Counted from the stretch's first letter, positions 29,694 to 37,751 are shown. The stretch is 64,000 nucleotides of DNA from Chryseobacterium sp. R2A-55 (GCF_021401085.1 NZ_JACBFP010000002.1:434001-498000); one strand, 5' to 3'. Program-made: numbers and translations. The notes: generated by a model not told the origin, from the sequence alone.

Positions 29694-29999
29694 AGATACA
29701 TTTTTTTAGTTAATGTTTGTTAAATTTTTGGTAAATTCAGTATATTTTCGTATTTATGCAAAGTCATTACAAGACAAGCGTTCTTTAACATAAAATCTAT
29801 AGAGTATAAAGGGGTCGACCTCAAGGAAAATCTCCCTCATGTACAGCAACCGAAGTTTTAAAGCTCACGGTGCTTCATAGTCTGCACAAGACTTGGATTT
29901 GGCTAAGAAAAGAACATAGTAGCAAACAAAATTAAGAACTGGGATTCTTTATCCCTGAGTTTCAAAACTCATATTCCTCAATTTTTTAAGCTACTTTTT

Positions 30000-30036
30000 C
30001 TTCATGACAAATTCAGTTGGGACTTCCGTCATGAAG
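30000..30036 (+). other. Stem-loop in the integrase leader
   Basis: CTTCATGAC (30000-30008) pairs perfectly with GTCATGAAG (30028-30036) across a 19-base loop. It lies about 70 bases before the integrase start and has no T tract, so it is more likely a leader structure or protein-binding site than a terminator. Confidence 0.4.
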
Positions 30037-30104
30037 TACTCTATTGTGATTGATAGATTTTACTGAACATTTGAATAAAATAAATATTAACAAAATATAA
30101 AATT

Positions 30105-31442
30105 ATGACAGTAAAATTTTATCTAAAAAACCCTAAAGAGGGTAAGAACACGATTCTGGTTAGAGTTCGTGAAGGAAGAAGGTTGGATATTACATCCAGT
30201 ACTTCTGAGAATGTTAATCTACAAGATTGGGATTCTAAGAGCGGTGCCTGCTTAACTGTTATTGAAGAATTCAAAAATGGCAAGCTAGTTCAAAGCCGTG
30301 ATTCAAAGGCAAAAGAAAGGCTGGTTGCAAATTCAAAAATAAATCGTGAACTTGAGAAAATCCGTGAGTCTATTGAGGAGGCTTATAAAAAATCTGATAA
30401 GTTAAATCTGAATAAAATCTGGCTTCAACAGATTATTTTTCCAGAAAGATTTGCTGTTGAAGAGGAGGAGAAGCCTTATACCCTTATGAACGCTGCAAGC
30501 GACTATCTTTCGTTCAAAGAGGAGGAATTTAGAAAAGGTAAGGTTAAAGAAGCTATTATAAAAAAGAGCAAATCACTTATGAAAATCCTTGAGCGATTAT
30601 TTGAAAGTGAGGGTATTGAGCCACCTTTGGTAACTGAAGTAGATGCAAGTTTTTATAGAACGTTTGATAACTATTGCACTTTTACTGAGGAATATTTGCC
30701 AAGTTATACTGGGAGGAATTTCAAACTTATTAAAACTATGGTCTTTCATGCAGCTGCTAATGGTCACCCCTACAATGCTGGGTTAAGACACATAAAAATA
30801 AAGGTGGAACGTAGAAAATTTCCAACATTATCTTTTGAGGAATTGGAGCTTATAGAAAAGCATGGATATGACAACGATTATTTGGTTAACGCAAGAGATT
30901 GGTTAATTATAGGAGCTTTTTGTGGGCAAAGAGCATCAGACCTTTTGAGGTTTAGTACGTCAATGATTGAGGAAGAGATAATTGAGGGTGTAAAAACCTA
31001 CTTTATCTGTTTTCAACAGGAGAAGACAGGAAAAATCTTGCGTCTTGCTCTTCATCATAAAATCGTAGCAATTCTGGAGAAGAGAAACTGGAATTTTCCA
31101 CGGCAGATATCAGACCAGAGGTTTAACGAATACATCAAAGAAGTGGTTAAGTTAGCTGGAATCAATGAGATGTGTGAAGGTGGAATATCCTCAGCAGGCA
31201 AAAATGGAAGAGTAAGAAAAAGATATGGGATGTATCCGAAACATATGCTTATAACTTCCCACTGTTGCCGAAGAAGTTTCTGTACAAACTTTTACGGCTT
31301 AATTGAGACTTCAACATTAATGGTAGCTTCAGGGCATTCAACCGAAAAGCAGTTCAGGGAATATATTCAAGATGTAGACAGAAAACAAGCAGAAACATTT
31401 GCGAAAGCAATTAATACAGTAACAACTTTAAAAATAGCATAA
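30105..31442 (+). CDS. Tyrosine-type site-specific recombinase (integrase)
   Basis: This 445-residue protein is the likely integrase of the island, expected to join the element to the ssrA 3' end. An N-terminal arm-binding domain (TVKFYLKNPKEGKNTILVRVREGRRLDI...) is followed by a SAM-like core-binding domain (about 120-235) and the catalytic domain. Catalytic residues are Arg276 (GQRASDLL), His386-Cys-Cys-Arg389, His411 (ASGHS) and the nucleophile Tyr420 (FREYIQ). All are present, so it should be active. It is the first gene of the rightward operon; the HTH gene starts 3 bases after its stop. Confidence 0.93.
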   Translation: MTVKFYLKNPKEGKNTILVRVREGRRLDITSSTSENVNLQDWDSKSGACLTVIEEFKNGKLVQSRDSKAKERLVANSKINRELEKIRESIEEAYKKSDKLNLNKIWLQQIIFPERFAVEEEEKPYTLMNAASDYLSFKEEEFRKGKVKEAIIKKSKSLMKILERLFESEGIEPPLVTEVDASFYRTFDNYCTFTEEYLPSYTGRNFKLIKTMVFHAAANGHPYNAGLRHIKIKVERRKFPTLSFEELELIEKHGYDNDYLVNARDWLIIGAFCGQRASDLLRFSTSMIEEEIIEGVKTYFICFQQEKTGKILRLALHHKIVAILEKRNWNFPRQISDQRFNEYIKEVVKLAGINEMCEGGISSAGKNGRVRKRYGMYPKHMLITSHCCRRSFCTNFYGLIETSTLMVASGHSTEKQFREYIQDVDRKQAETFAKAINTVTTLKIA

Positions 31443-31444
31443 TT

Positions 31445-31741
31445 ATGAATGGAATTACATTTTTAGACAATGATACAATCATTGTAAAAGTCGAAAGGCT
31501 ACAGTTAATCATTAAGCAGTGTATGCATTATGAAATGAAGAGATTGGAGCAAAGGATTGAGGAACTTATTGAAGACAAGGATAGGATAGTGCACAAGAAA
31601 GAAGTGTGTGAGATTCTTGACATCAGTCCTTCTACATATGATAATTGGGTGCGTAAAGGTACCTTAAAATCTCATCTAATTGGTAGTAAGCCATATTGCT
31701 TGATGTCCGAAATAAAAGCAGCAATGAAGCCTGCAAATTAA
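31445..31741 (+). CDS. Helix-turn-helix protein, excisionase-like
   Basis: A 98-residue basic protein. The N-terminal half is a charged coiled helix (LQLIIKQCMHYEMKRLEQRIEELIEDKDRI). The C-terminal half is a MerR/HTH_17-type DNA-binding domain (VHKKEVCEILDISPSTYDNWVRKGTLKSHLIGSKPYCLMSEIKAAM). Such proteins accompany Bacteroidota integrases and act as excisionases or repressors. It is 3 bases downstream of the integrase gene and certainly cotranscribed. Confidence 0.8.
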   Translation: MNGITFLDNDTIIVKVERLQLIIKQCMHYEMKRLEQRIEELIEDKDRIVHKKEVCEILDISPSTYDNWVRKGTLKSHLIGSKPYCLMSEIKAAMKPAN

Positions 31742-31980
31742 GTATCAGGAGGGCTCTTAAGTGAGTGACCAACCTTTGTTTTAAGCCCGTTTTTACGTGG
31801 TTAAAGGTGGGAAAACGATACGGGAACAATTGTTCCAAAACCTAAAAAAATCGGGCAGAGAAACACTTCCATTCACTTACTACAGTGTTTTGTCTCTCTA
31901 AAAACTCTGCTCATTTTATTTTTTTCAGGAAGTTGTCCTCAGGGTGAGGGTGACTCAATTAACAATTAAATAAAAATAAA
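31742..31980 (+). other. Structured intergenic region with palindrome and hairpin
   Basis: Two features stand out in these 239 gene-free bases. GGAACAATTGTTCC (31823-31836) is a perfect 14-bp palindrome, a possible operator. A hairpin from about 31854 to 31911 pairs GCAGAG with CTCTGC and, inside, AAACACT with AGTGTTT. It may be a terminator/attenuator after the excisionase-like gene or an origin-like structure before the replication genes. Confidence 0.4.
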
Positions 31981-32670
31981 ATGAAATCTATTCGTACAAA
32001 CAATTTAGCAGAAGTAACTTCTAACTATTACAATTCACTATCAAAAGAAGAAATCAATGATGTTATCGAGATTAAGGAAGGACTTCCTTACACAAATCTT
32101 TACACATTAATTCACCAGTTAAAGACCGAGAATTCAAGTCCTATAGAAATTGGACAAAGCATAGGTAGATGTATTCTTTCATTGAATCCGTTCCTGCCCA
32201 AAAAAGCATTGAGTTATTTCCTTAAAATTCATATGATTTCTCATTTCAGTATCCATTTAAGCAGTCAAAATCTGGATGGATTTGTTAAAAAAATCTACAG
32301 ATATCAAAATAATGAGATATTGGAAAATGACTGTGTGAAATTCATAGTTAATCCTGAAAGTGCTTTAGATATTAGAGCAAAAATCAACTTGATTACAACC
32401 TTTAAGACTTCTGCTTCCTCAACAAAGCAAAGGAGCCTTTATTACTTCTTGTGTGCATTGATAGACCTGGGAATTATGAATCAGTTGAATACAGAACTTA
32501 AAGTTATTAATACCATTTCTGAATTCAATGAAAAACTAACCTCTAAAAATTTTGAAAGCCTTACTGACAAGGTCTTCAATGAAAGATGTCGATTATTAGA
32601 GAAACATAATTTCGACAAAGAACGAAACTTAAGAAATTCTCAAAAGTTAACTTTAAACCAAGCAGCATAA
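31981..32670 (+). CDS. Hypothetical protein in the replication module
   Basis: A 229-residue soluble, helical protein with no recognised domain (segments KSIRTNNLAEVTSNYYNSLSKEEINDVIEIKEGLPYTNLYTLIHQL and SLNPFLPKKALSYFLKIHMISHFSIHL). It has no signal peptide. It lies 28 bases before the primase-like gene and is probably cotranscribed with it. A role in element replication or its control is suggested only by this position. Confidence 0.6.
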   Translation: MKSIRTNNLAEVTSNYYNSLSKEEINDVIEIKEGLPYTNLYTLIHQLKTENSSPIEIGQSIGRCILSLNPFLPKKALSYFLKIHMISHFSIHLSSQNLDGFVKKIYRYQNNEILENDCVKFIVNPESALDIRAKINLITTFKTSASSTKQRSLYYFLCALIDLGIMNQLNTELKVINTISEFNEKLTSKNFESLTDKVFNERCRLLEKHNFDKERNLRNSQKLTLNQAA

Positions 32671-32698
32671 ACAACAATCGTCAATAAACAAATTAGAA

Positions 32699-33940
32699 AT
32701 GTTAAAAATTTACGACAACGTATTCAGCAAAAATTCAACTTCAGAATTTAAAAATCCAGAAGAAGTAATCAATTTTATCAGAGGTGATAGACCAGACTTG
32801 GCAAAAATCAAACAATTAAGAACTCTTGAAAAGGGAACTGAGGATTCAAATAGAATAAAGACCTCGTTACCTGCAATTCTCTGGAATTTTGATTCCTCAG
32901 GATGCAGAAGGAAAGAGTGCCTTACCGAATCTACTGGATTAATATATTTTGATGTTGACAGAAAAAACGGTACAGAAGTTAACTACGAATTCAATAAAGA
33001 TTACTTCTATGCTTATTGGAAGAGTGTTACTGGAACAGGATATGGTTCCTTGGTTAGAGTTTCAGGAGTAACTACAGAAAACTTTGATGAGGCATATAAG
33101 ATTATTGCCGATACATTACACATTCCCTATGATGAGTCAGCAGATAGAAAAACACAGTTAAACATTCTTTCTTATGACCCAGATATCTTTTTTAACCCAA
33201 ACAGCGAGGTAATTGACTTTTCATACCTACAAAATGAAATCAACCCAGAGGCAGAAATTGAGAAAAACACGCAACCCATAGAAGAAAATGTTTTTTTTAT
33301 GAATAGTGAAAGGGTTACCACTTTTTCTAAATTGAGATATGACAACTTCGATGAAAAATCTGAAAATATCAACTTACAGTTTGATGAAAATGGCTTGTGT
33401 GATTTGGGTGAAAACAGAATTCATTATACGCAAGTCTACGTTCCTAAAGTTATTAATCAAGGGAATAGACACGCAACGCTTCAACGAATAGCTATCCAAC
33501 TGATAACTTTAAATCCTCATGTTAATCTGAACCAACTATCGAGTTTGATTTGGACTATTAACAAGGAAAAATGCTATCCTTCCAAGCTGCTCTCTGAAAC
33601 TGATAATTTATGTAAATCCTGTCTAAATGGTAGGGATAACTATAAATTATTTCCAAACAAGACACGAAGGTTTTTCTTTGAAGACCCTTCACTTCCAAGA
33701 GAAACCAAAATTAGCATGATTACAACTTACAGAAATAGACAGACTGGACTGATTAATCAAAATAATGTTTTGATAAAGATGCAGGAATTAGTAGGAAAAG
33801 GTGAAAAGTTTAAGTTAAAGGTTCTATTGAAGCTTACTGGGATTAAAACTACTAAAACACTCGTAAAACACCTGAAAGCAATAAAGAGTCACTTTCAACC
33901 TACAGAATGGAATTTACTATTAACCAATGCCAAGATTTAG
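32699..33940 (+). CDS. Primase-like protein with BT4734/VirE N-terminal-type domain
   Basis: A 413-residue protein. Residues 60-145 (LPAILWNFDSSGCRR..., LIYFDVDRKNG, YWKSVTGTGYGSLVRVSGVT...FDEAYKIIADTL, DRKTQLNILSYDPDIFFNP) match my recollection of the BT4734-like/VirE-N domain, a primase-related fold common in Bacteroidota mobile elements. The usual C-terminal helicase partner is not present here. The middle contains a possible metal site CKSCLNGRDNYKLFP. It probably takes part in replication of the excised element. The next gene overlaps its end by 34 bases. Confidence 0.65.
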   Translation: MLKIYDNVFSKNSTSEFKNPEEVINFIRGDRPDLAKIKQLRTLEKGTEDSNRIKTSLPAILWNFDSSGCRRKECLTESTGLIYFDVDRKNGTEVNYEFNKDYFYAYWKSVTGTGYGSLVRVSGVTTENFDEAYKIIADTLHIPYDESADRKTQLNILSYDPDIFFNPNSEVIDFSYLQNEINPEAEIEKNTQPIEENVFFMNSERVTTFSKLRYDNFDEKSENINLQFDENGLCDLGENRIHYTQVYVPKVINQGNRHATLQRIAIQLITLNPHVNLNQLSSLIWTINKEKCYPSKLLSETDNLCKSCLNGRDNYKLFPNKTRRFFFEDPSLPRETKISMITTYRNRQTGLINQNNVLIKMQELVGKGEKFKLKVLLKLTGIKTTKTLVKHLKAIKSHFQPTEWNLLLTNAKI

Positions 33941-34713
33941 CAGTGCATAAAATAATCGTGTTCTTCATTTACCAGAATCCCTTCATAATAAAACTCACAG
34001 TTGAAAGGCCGTATTTCATTTCATTCGTTTCATTATATCCTTTACGAGGAATCGAAGGGAGTTATTTCAATGAAGAGGTGAACTTCTATGAGCAAGAGGC
34101 AGCCTCGGTTATTAAGCGATTCCTTTTCACTAATCTGTTGCCCTATCACAGCTTGAATAGACATAAAGTGAATCTGCAAAACGAAATGATGATGTTGTTT
34201 TTTGATGAAGCAGAAGTAAAGAGTAGGGTGGAGATTTTTAAAGAATTTGATATTAAGTGTTTTTCAAAGAATGCCTTTAAAGATTTGAAAAAGACCGTAG
34301 CTCAATACATTCAGTTTAAGACGCTTTCTTTCGAAAACATAGAAGACGGTCACAGTGAAGTTAGAAACATGGAAATAATGGCTGAAACAATCTTAAAGGG
34401 GCAGGTCAATGATGTCTTATTTATAAACTATGAAGATAACAAGTATACTGGCGAGAGGTGTTCATCAATACTGCAACTAAGCTCAGTAAGCCTTCCCCAA
34501 GAATATCTTCTTCAAGAACTGAGGAAATTTAGGGAGTCAGCACCTCACATTGATGGAGATTACTATGAGAGCTATTGGAAAAGAATATTTCAAGAACGAT
34601 TTGAGAGCTTTTCGGAGCAAAAGAAATTAAGCATCTTCCAATTGTCTAAATCTGAAAATCCCCTTTACATTTATAATCATGCTCTTTCAGACTGGTGGGT
34701 GAATCGTTATTGA
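33907..34713 (+). CDS. Hypothetical protein overlapping the primase-like gene
   Basis: A 268-residue soluble protein with no domain I recognise. Its start overlaps the end of the primase-like gene by 34 bases in another frame, which implies translational coupling. It is rich in aromatic residues (FISFVSLYPLRGIEGSYFNEEVNFYEQEAASVIKRFLF). The C-terminal part is helical (LLQELRKFRESAPHIDGDYYESYWKRIFQERFESF). A later in-frame start would shorten the overlap. Function unknown; the context suggests replication or mobilisation. Confidence 0.6.
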   Translation: MEFTINQCQDLAVHKIIVFFIYQNPFIIKLTVERPYFISFVSLYPLRGIEGSYFNEEVNFYEQEAASVIKRFLFTNLLPYHSLNRHKVNLQNEMMMLFFDEAEVKSRVEIFKEFDIKCFSKNAFKDLKKTVAQYIQFKTLSFENIEDGHSEVRNMEIMAETILKGQVNDVLFINYEDNKYTGERCSSILQLSSVSLPQEYLLQELRKFRESAPHIDGDYYESYWKRIFQERFESFSEQKKLSIFQLSKSENPLYIYNHALSDWWVNRY

Positions 34714-34846
34714 GAGGTTGCATTACAGATTATCAATGATGAAGTAATTGTTTTAATCTATTGCACATTCCGAAATATTTTCGTATTAAAATAACTTTTT
34801 AAATAGCATTTAGAAAAATTTGAATAACTCTGCAAAAAAAATTAAA

Positions 34847-35392
34847 ATGATTTTTGTGAAGTTTAAAACGCATTCTTTATTGGCTGGATTCAAATTGGTA
34901 GGAATAGGAAAGAAAATAGAGTCCACGCTTATTTTTCCTTTTGAAACTCCTCCAATTAGATTTAGTTCTTTTGATGGGAACTTTCAAAGTAGGCTTGACT
35001 GTATCGTGAACCTGTATTCAACTCAGTTACCATTTTATTTGAATTTTTTTTCAGAGTTCCAGTTCTATAAAGAAAAACTGGCTACTTACGAGAAATTAAT
35101 TGACAATAAGGCTTTTGAACAGCTTGACTCCAAAGGAAGGAGATTATTTCTGATGAGTTTGGCAACGGACTATTTTCACGAAATTGAAGGGAAGATTCCT
35201 GCAAATGTCTTCAAGATGGACTTGTTTGCAAAATTGCTCAACTCAAATAGCGAAGAGGAGTTCAAATCACTAATCTCACCATCTGATACAATAGAAGCGT
35301 TAGAAGCAAAACATAAGTTTCATATCCACAAAAGTCTTCAAAGTCCATCTTATAGACCTGAGCTGATGAATTTTTCAGAAAGGTTGAATTGA
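34847..35392 (+). CDS. Hypothetical protein
   Basis: A 181-residue protein from the ATG at 34847 (MIFVKFKTHSLLAGFKLVGIGKKIESTLIFPFETPPIRF). An upstream TTG at 34820 would give 190 residues. No signal peptide, membrane segment or known domain is visible. The middle is a helical segment (FYKEKLATYEKLIDNKAFEQLDSKGRRLFLMSLATDYFHEIEGKIP). It closes the group of unknown genes behind the primase-like gene and is followed by a strongly structured intergenic region. Confidence 0.5.
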   Translation: MIFVKFKTHSLLAGFKLVGIGKKIESTLIFPFETPPIRFSSFDGNFQSRLDCIVNLYSTQLPFYLNFFSEFQFYKEKLATYEKLIDNKAFEQLDSKGRRLFLMSLATDYFHEIEGKIPANVFKMDLFAKLLNSNSEEEFKSLISPSDTIEALEAKHKFHIHKSLQSPSYRPELMNFSERLN

Positions 35393-35512
35393 TATTTTAC
35401 GTTTAATTTTAAAATAGAAAGAAGGGAGGCTGTGAATTTTGATAAAACTATTGTATTATTTGCTATATTTGTTAAAACACATCATCGAAAAAGTGTAAAA
35501 CTTTTCGCATTG

Positions 35513-35625
35513 TCTGATAAACGGCTAATTTATTTTAAGCACAATAGCAAAACAGCTGAGCACACTTGCTTACATTGAGTTGAGCTTCCTGTTTTATGTG
35601 CTTGGGTTTTAGCCGACCTTTCAGA
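35513..35625 (+). ncRNA. Long imperfect hairpin, candidate structured RNA or origin
   Basis: Nested arms pair across 113 bases: TCTGA (35513) with TCAGA (35625), CGGCTAA (35522-35528) with TTAGCCG (35609-35615), AAGCAC (35537-35542) with GTGCTT (35598-35603), and AAAACAG (35549-35555) with CTGTTTT (35589-35595). A smaller hairpin (CGAAAAAGT/ACTTTTCG) stands at 35486-35507. The structure ends shortly before the exported-protein operon at 35672. It could be a regulatory leader, a terminator of the replication genes, or a replication/transfer origin. No known RNA family is recognised. Confidence 0.45.
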
Positions 35626-35671
35626 CTAAATGTCGAGTTGTTCCCTCGCTTTTTAGCTTTATAAACAACAA

Positions 35672-36172
35672 ATGCATATGAAAAAAAAATATTCTTTATT
35701 GATTTTCGCATTATTGGGGAGTTTAATAAAAGCTCAAAATAATGACCTGATCCAAAAATTTCCCAAGTTAGATTTTCAGATTTCTACACCTTGTTCATTG
35801 TACGAAAATACATCTTTCAAGCAGTTGGCAAAAGGTCAGGTAAGTATTGTTGAATCATTGGTTTGTGCTTCTAGCAGAAACGACAGTGCAAATGCAAGCA
35901 TATATAACATTAATATCTATAGGGAATCGGGAGGTGCAAAAGAATTCATATACGATTATGCAGCAAAATTACAAGGTGCTGGTATCAGCTATCAACGAGT
36001 GGTTGTTGATGGGATTCCGATGTTAGAATATACCATAATCCAAAATGGTGTTCGAGCAAAAGCACTTGTGTTTTATCGATATGATAAATCTTACCTGTTA
36101 CAAGTCACTTCAAGGAGTAATTTATCTGAAAAATTTAATCTTATGAAAAAATCATTTAAGAAACTAAATTAA
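35672..36172 (+). CDS. Exported protein of unknown function (possibly PsbP/MOG1-like fold)
   Basis: A 166-residue protein with a signal peptide (MKKKYSLLIFALLGSLIKAQ; ATG at 35672 or 35678). The mature part reads like a single alpha/beta domain: FPKLDFQISTPCSLYENTSF..., SIYNINIYRESGGAKEFIYDYAAKLQGAG, MLEYTIIQNGVRAKALVFYRYDKSYLLQVTSR. This layout is reminiscent of PsbP/MOG1-like small periplasmic proteins, but that is a guess. It is the first gene of the group that leads to the vWA/phosphatase/kinase triad, so it may be the sensor-side partner. Confidence 0.65.
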   Translation: MHMKKKYSLLIFALLGSLIKAQNNDLIQKFPKLDFQISTPCSLYENTSFKQLAKGQVSIVESLVCASSRNDSANASIYNINIYRESGGAKEFIYDYAAKLQGAGISYQRVVVDGIPMLEYTIIQNGVRAKALVFYRYDKSYLLQVTSRSNLSEKFNLMKKSFKKLN

Positions 36173-36200
36173 ACTTTATATAACTAAAAAATTAAACATT

Positions 36201-36380
36201 ATGAAATTATTGGGAATAATTTTTATGGCAATTGGTGCTTTTATTTTACTGATGGTCATTATTGGAATTGCCTCTGGGAATGGCTCGGAAAAACAAATCC
36301 TTAGGTTATTGATTGCGGGTGGCTTTTTGTGTTTTGCTGGAGCTTTAAATTATTTAAGGTACAAAAATAAAGTAAAATGA
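36201..36380 (+). CDS. Small two-helix membrane protein
   Basis: A 59-residue reading frame from ATG at 36201 to TGA at 36380, reading MKLLGIIFMAIGAFILLMVI, then IGIASGNGSEKQ, then a second hydrophobic segment LRLLIAGGFLCFAGALNYL and a basic tail RYKNKVK. Two membrane helices with a short polar loop are predicted. The stop overlaps the next start (ATGA). The spacing (28 bases after the previous gene, 4-base overlap with the next) supports it as a real gene. Confidence 0.7.
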   Translation: MKLLGIIFMAIGAFILLMVIIGIASGNGSEKQILRLLIAGGFLCFAGALNYLRYKNKVK

Positions 36381-37114
36381 AATTTATTATGAAAACAATC
36401 TTGACCTTTTTTATTTCATGTGCAATGTTTTTGGCAAATGCACAGACTTATAACGAACAACCGATTGACCCAGCAGTTGGAATGTCTTCAGGTGGCGTTA
36501 GCGAGCAAGTCAAAATGGCTGATGAGGCACTCAGAAATAACAAAAGCATGGGTATAGGAGAAAAATTAAATAGTAACATGAATAGAATTGAACGTTCTGT
36601 TGAAAATTCTCCGTCATTCAATGAAGTTTACGAATCTCAGAAACCATTAAATATTGTGGAAGAAGCACAAAATCAGCAATCTTCTCCAGCACAAAATACT
36701 CCAAACAAACCACTAACATATTCTGTAGGCGATGGAAATCCTTTCGTCACAGAAATCAACTTAGATGACCATTATGACAGGAAAGCAGATGGTTCTTATA
36801 TTAAGAAGGGTGTTAAGACTGATAATTCTAATACAATAATTTTTGTGTTACTCGCTATTGGTGCTATTTTATTGCTTGTGTTTTTACTCAAAAGGAACTC
36901 CAAACCTACTTCAAATAATACAGTTCGGCGATATCCCGTTGATACACCCGAAAGATATGAGAAATCAAATGAGGTATTTAGCTATGATGGCGGTCACAAT
37001 AAGTACGATAATGCTTCCGTACATCATAAAACCACCGCTGAAATGAATCCGTCTCCAACTAGCCCTACTCGAAGAGAAGGCTTTAATCCATCAAAACTAT
37101 ACGGAAAAAATTAA
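36377..37114 (+). CDS. Exported single-pass membrane protein with GGHN/GKN tail
   Basis: A 245-residue protein. A signal peptide (to about residue 22, FLANAQ; ATG at 36377 or 36389) is followed by an extracytoplasmic, low-complexity Asn/Gln-rich region to about 150. A membrane helix follows (NTIIFVLLAIGAILLLVFLL, about 153-172) and then a basic cytoplasmic tail. The tail contains SYDGGHNKYDNAS and ends GFNPSKLYGKN. Similar motifs recur in the tails of the next two genes, so the three look like diverged tandem paralogues. No known domain. It is 3 bases before the next gene. Confidence 0.68.
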   Translation: MKFIMKTILTFFISCAMFLANAQTYNEQPIDPAVGMSSGGVSEQVKMADEALRNNKSMGIGEKLNSNMNRIERSVENSPSFNEVYESQKPLNIVEEAQNQQSSPAQNTPNKPLTYSVGDGNPFVTEINLDDHYDRKADGSYIKKGVKTDNSNTIIFVLLAIGAILLLVFLLKRNSKPTSNNTVRRYPVDTPERYEKSNEVFSYDGGHNKYDNASVHHKTTAEMNPSPTSPTRREGFNPSKLYGKN

Positions 37115-37117
37115 ATT

Positions 37118-37510
37118 ATGAAAAGTTATAAAACATTAATAAAGGTTGCTCTTACGATTATATCAATGGTTATCAGTGGAGGAATAATTGGTTTAATGAT
37201 GGAAAGTCAAACTTTTGGAAAATTCATAGTTGTGGCTATACAAATGATTATCTTAAAACTAATTTGGTCAAAGTCTAAAGATGAGCCAGTTCTAACATCT
37301 GTTAATCCAGTAATTAAAAAGAAAGAAAATGTCAACAATACTGGAGATATAGTGAATAAAACTGGTGGCACAAACCCTACAATCTATAATGCTGGTCACA
37401 ATTCACAAAATAATCAATCTGCAACATGGCTGAAAAGTGGACAACCAGAAGATACTCATCCCAAAAAATCAAGAGAATTTAACAGTGATAATCCATATTC
37501 AAAGAACTAA
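37118..37510 (+). CDS. Membrane protein with NPYSKN tail
   Basis: A 130-residue protein with two hydrophobic helices (about 8-28 and 33-50: VALTIISMVISGGIIGLMM; FIVVAIQMIILKLIW) and a polar cytoplasmic tail rich in Asn and Gly. The tail has IYNAGHNSQNNQSATWLK and ends SDNPYSKN, comparable to the tails of its neighbours. It lies 3 bases after the previous gene, and its stop overlaps the start of the following broken gene (TAATG). Confidence 0.65.
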   Translation: MKSYKTLIKVALTIISMVISGGIIGLMMESQTFGKFIVVAIQMIILKLIWSKSKDEPVLTSVNPVIKKKENVNNTGDIVNKTGGTNPTIYNAGHNSQNNQSATWLKSGQPEDTHPKKSREFNSDNPYSKN

Positions 37511-37748
37511 TGCTAATACCACCAATCCTATTTTTGATGTTCGTAATCATCGGTAAAATGATTGATAATCATCACGACAAATTGAAAGAAAAAAAAAGAT
37601 TCTGCCAAAAGATTCGCATACAATGGAGGGCAGAATGCTTCCGCAGAGATGGATGAATCTGGAGAGTCATACTCCTTGCGTAGTAATATTCAGCAGAAAT
37701 AAAAACAAAAAAGATTTTCTTAGTACTAACCCATACTCAAAAAATTAA
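37510..37748 (+). pseudogene. Frameshifted third copy of the NPYSKN-tail membrane protein
   Basis: The frame from ATG at 37510 reads MLIPPILFLMFVIIGKMIDNHHDKLKE, a short membrane helix, and reaches a run of nine A at 37589-37597. After a one-base shift the family-like sequence continues (KKDSAKRFAYNGGQNASAEMDES...SLRSNIQQK). A second shift near 37700 gives NKNKKDFLSTNPYSKN with a stop at 37746-37748. The YNGGQN motif and the NPYSKN ending match the two preceding genes. Either the gene is broken, the A run varies (phase-variable or slippage-dependent), or the sequence has an error there. An unshifted product would be only 48 residues. Confidence 0.65.
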
Positions 37749-37751
37749 TAT

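Larger units (their letters stand above)
29598..30104. promoter_or_regulatory. Divergent control region between hsdM and the integrase gene
   Basis: This gene-free stretch of 507 bases holds the start signals for the leftward restriction operon and the rightward integration/replication genes. Visible are a 20-bp palindrome (29674-29693), a possible rightward promoter (TTTG at 29716-29719, then 21 bases, then TATATTTTCG at 29741-29750), a small hairpin GGGAT/ATCCC at 29941-29955, a GAGTTTCAAAACTC inverted repeat at 29957-29970, and a 9-bp hairpin at 30000-30036. If the promoter is right, the integrase mRNA has a structured leader of about 350 bases. Confidence 0.5.
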
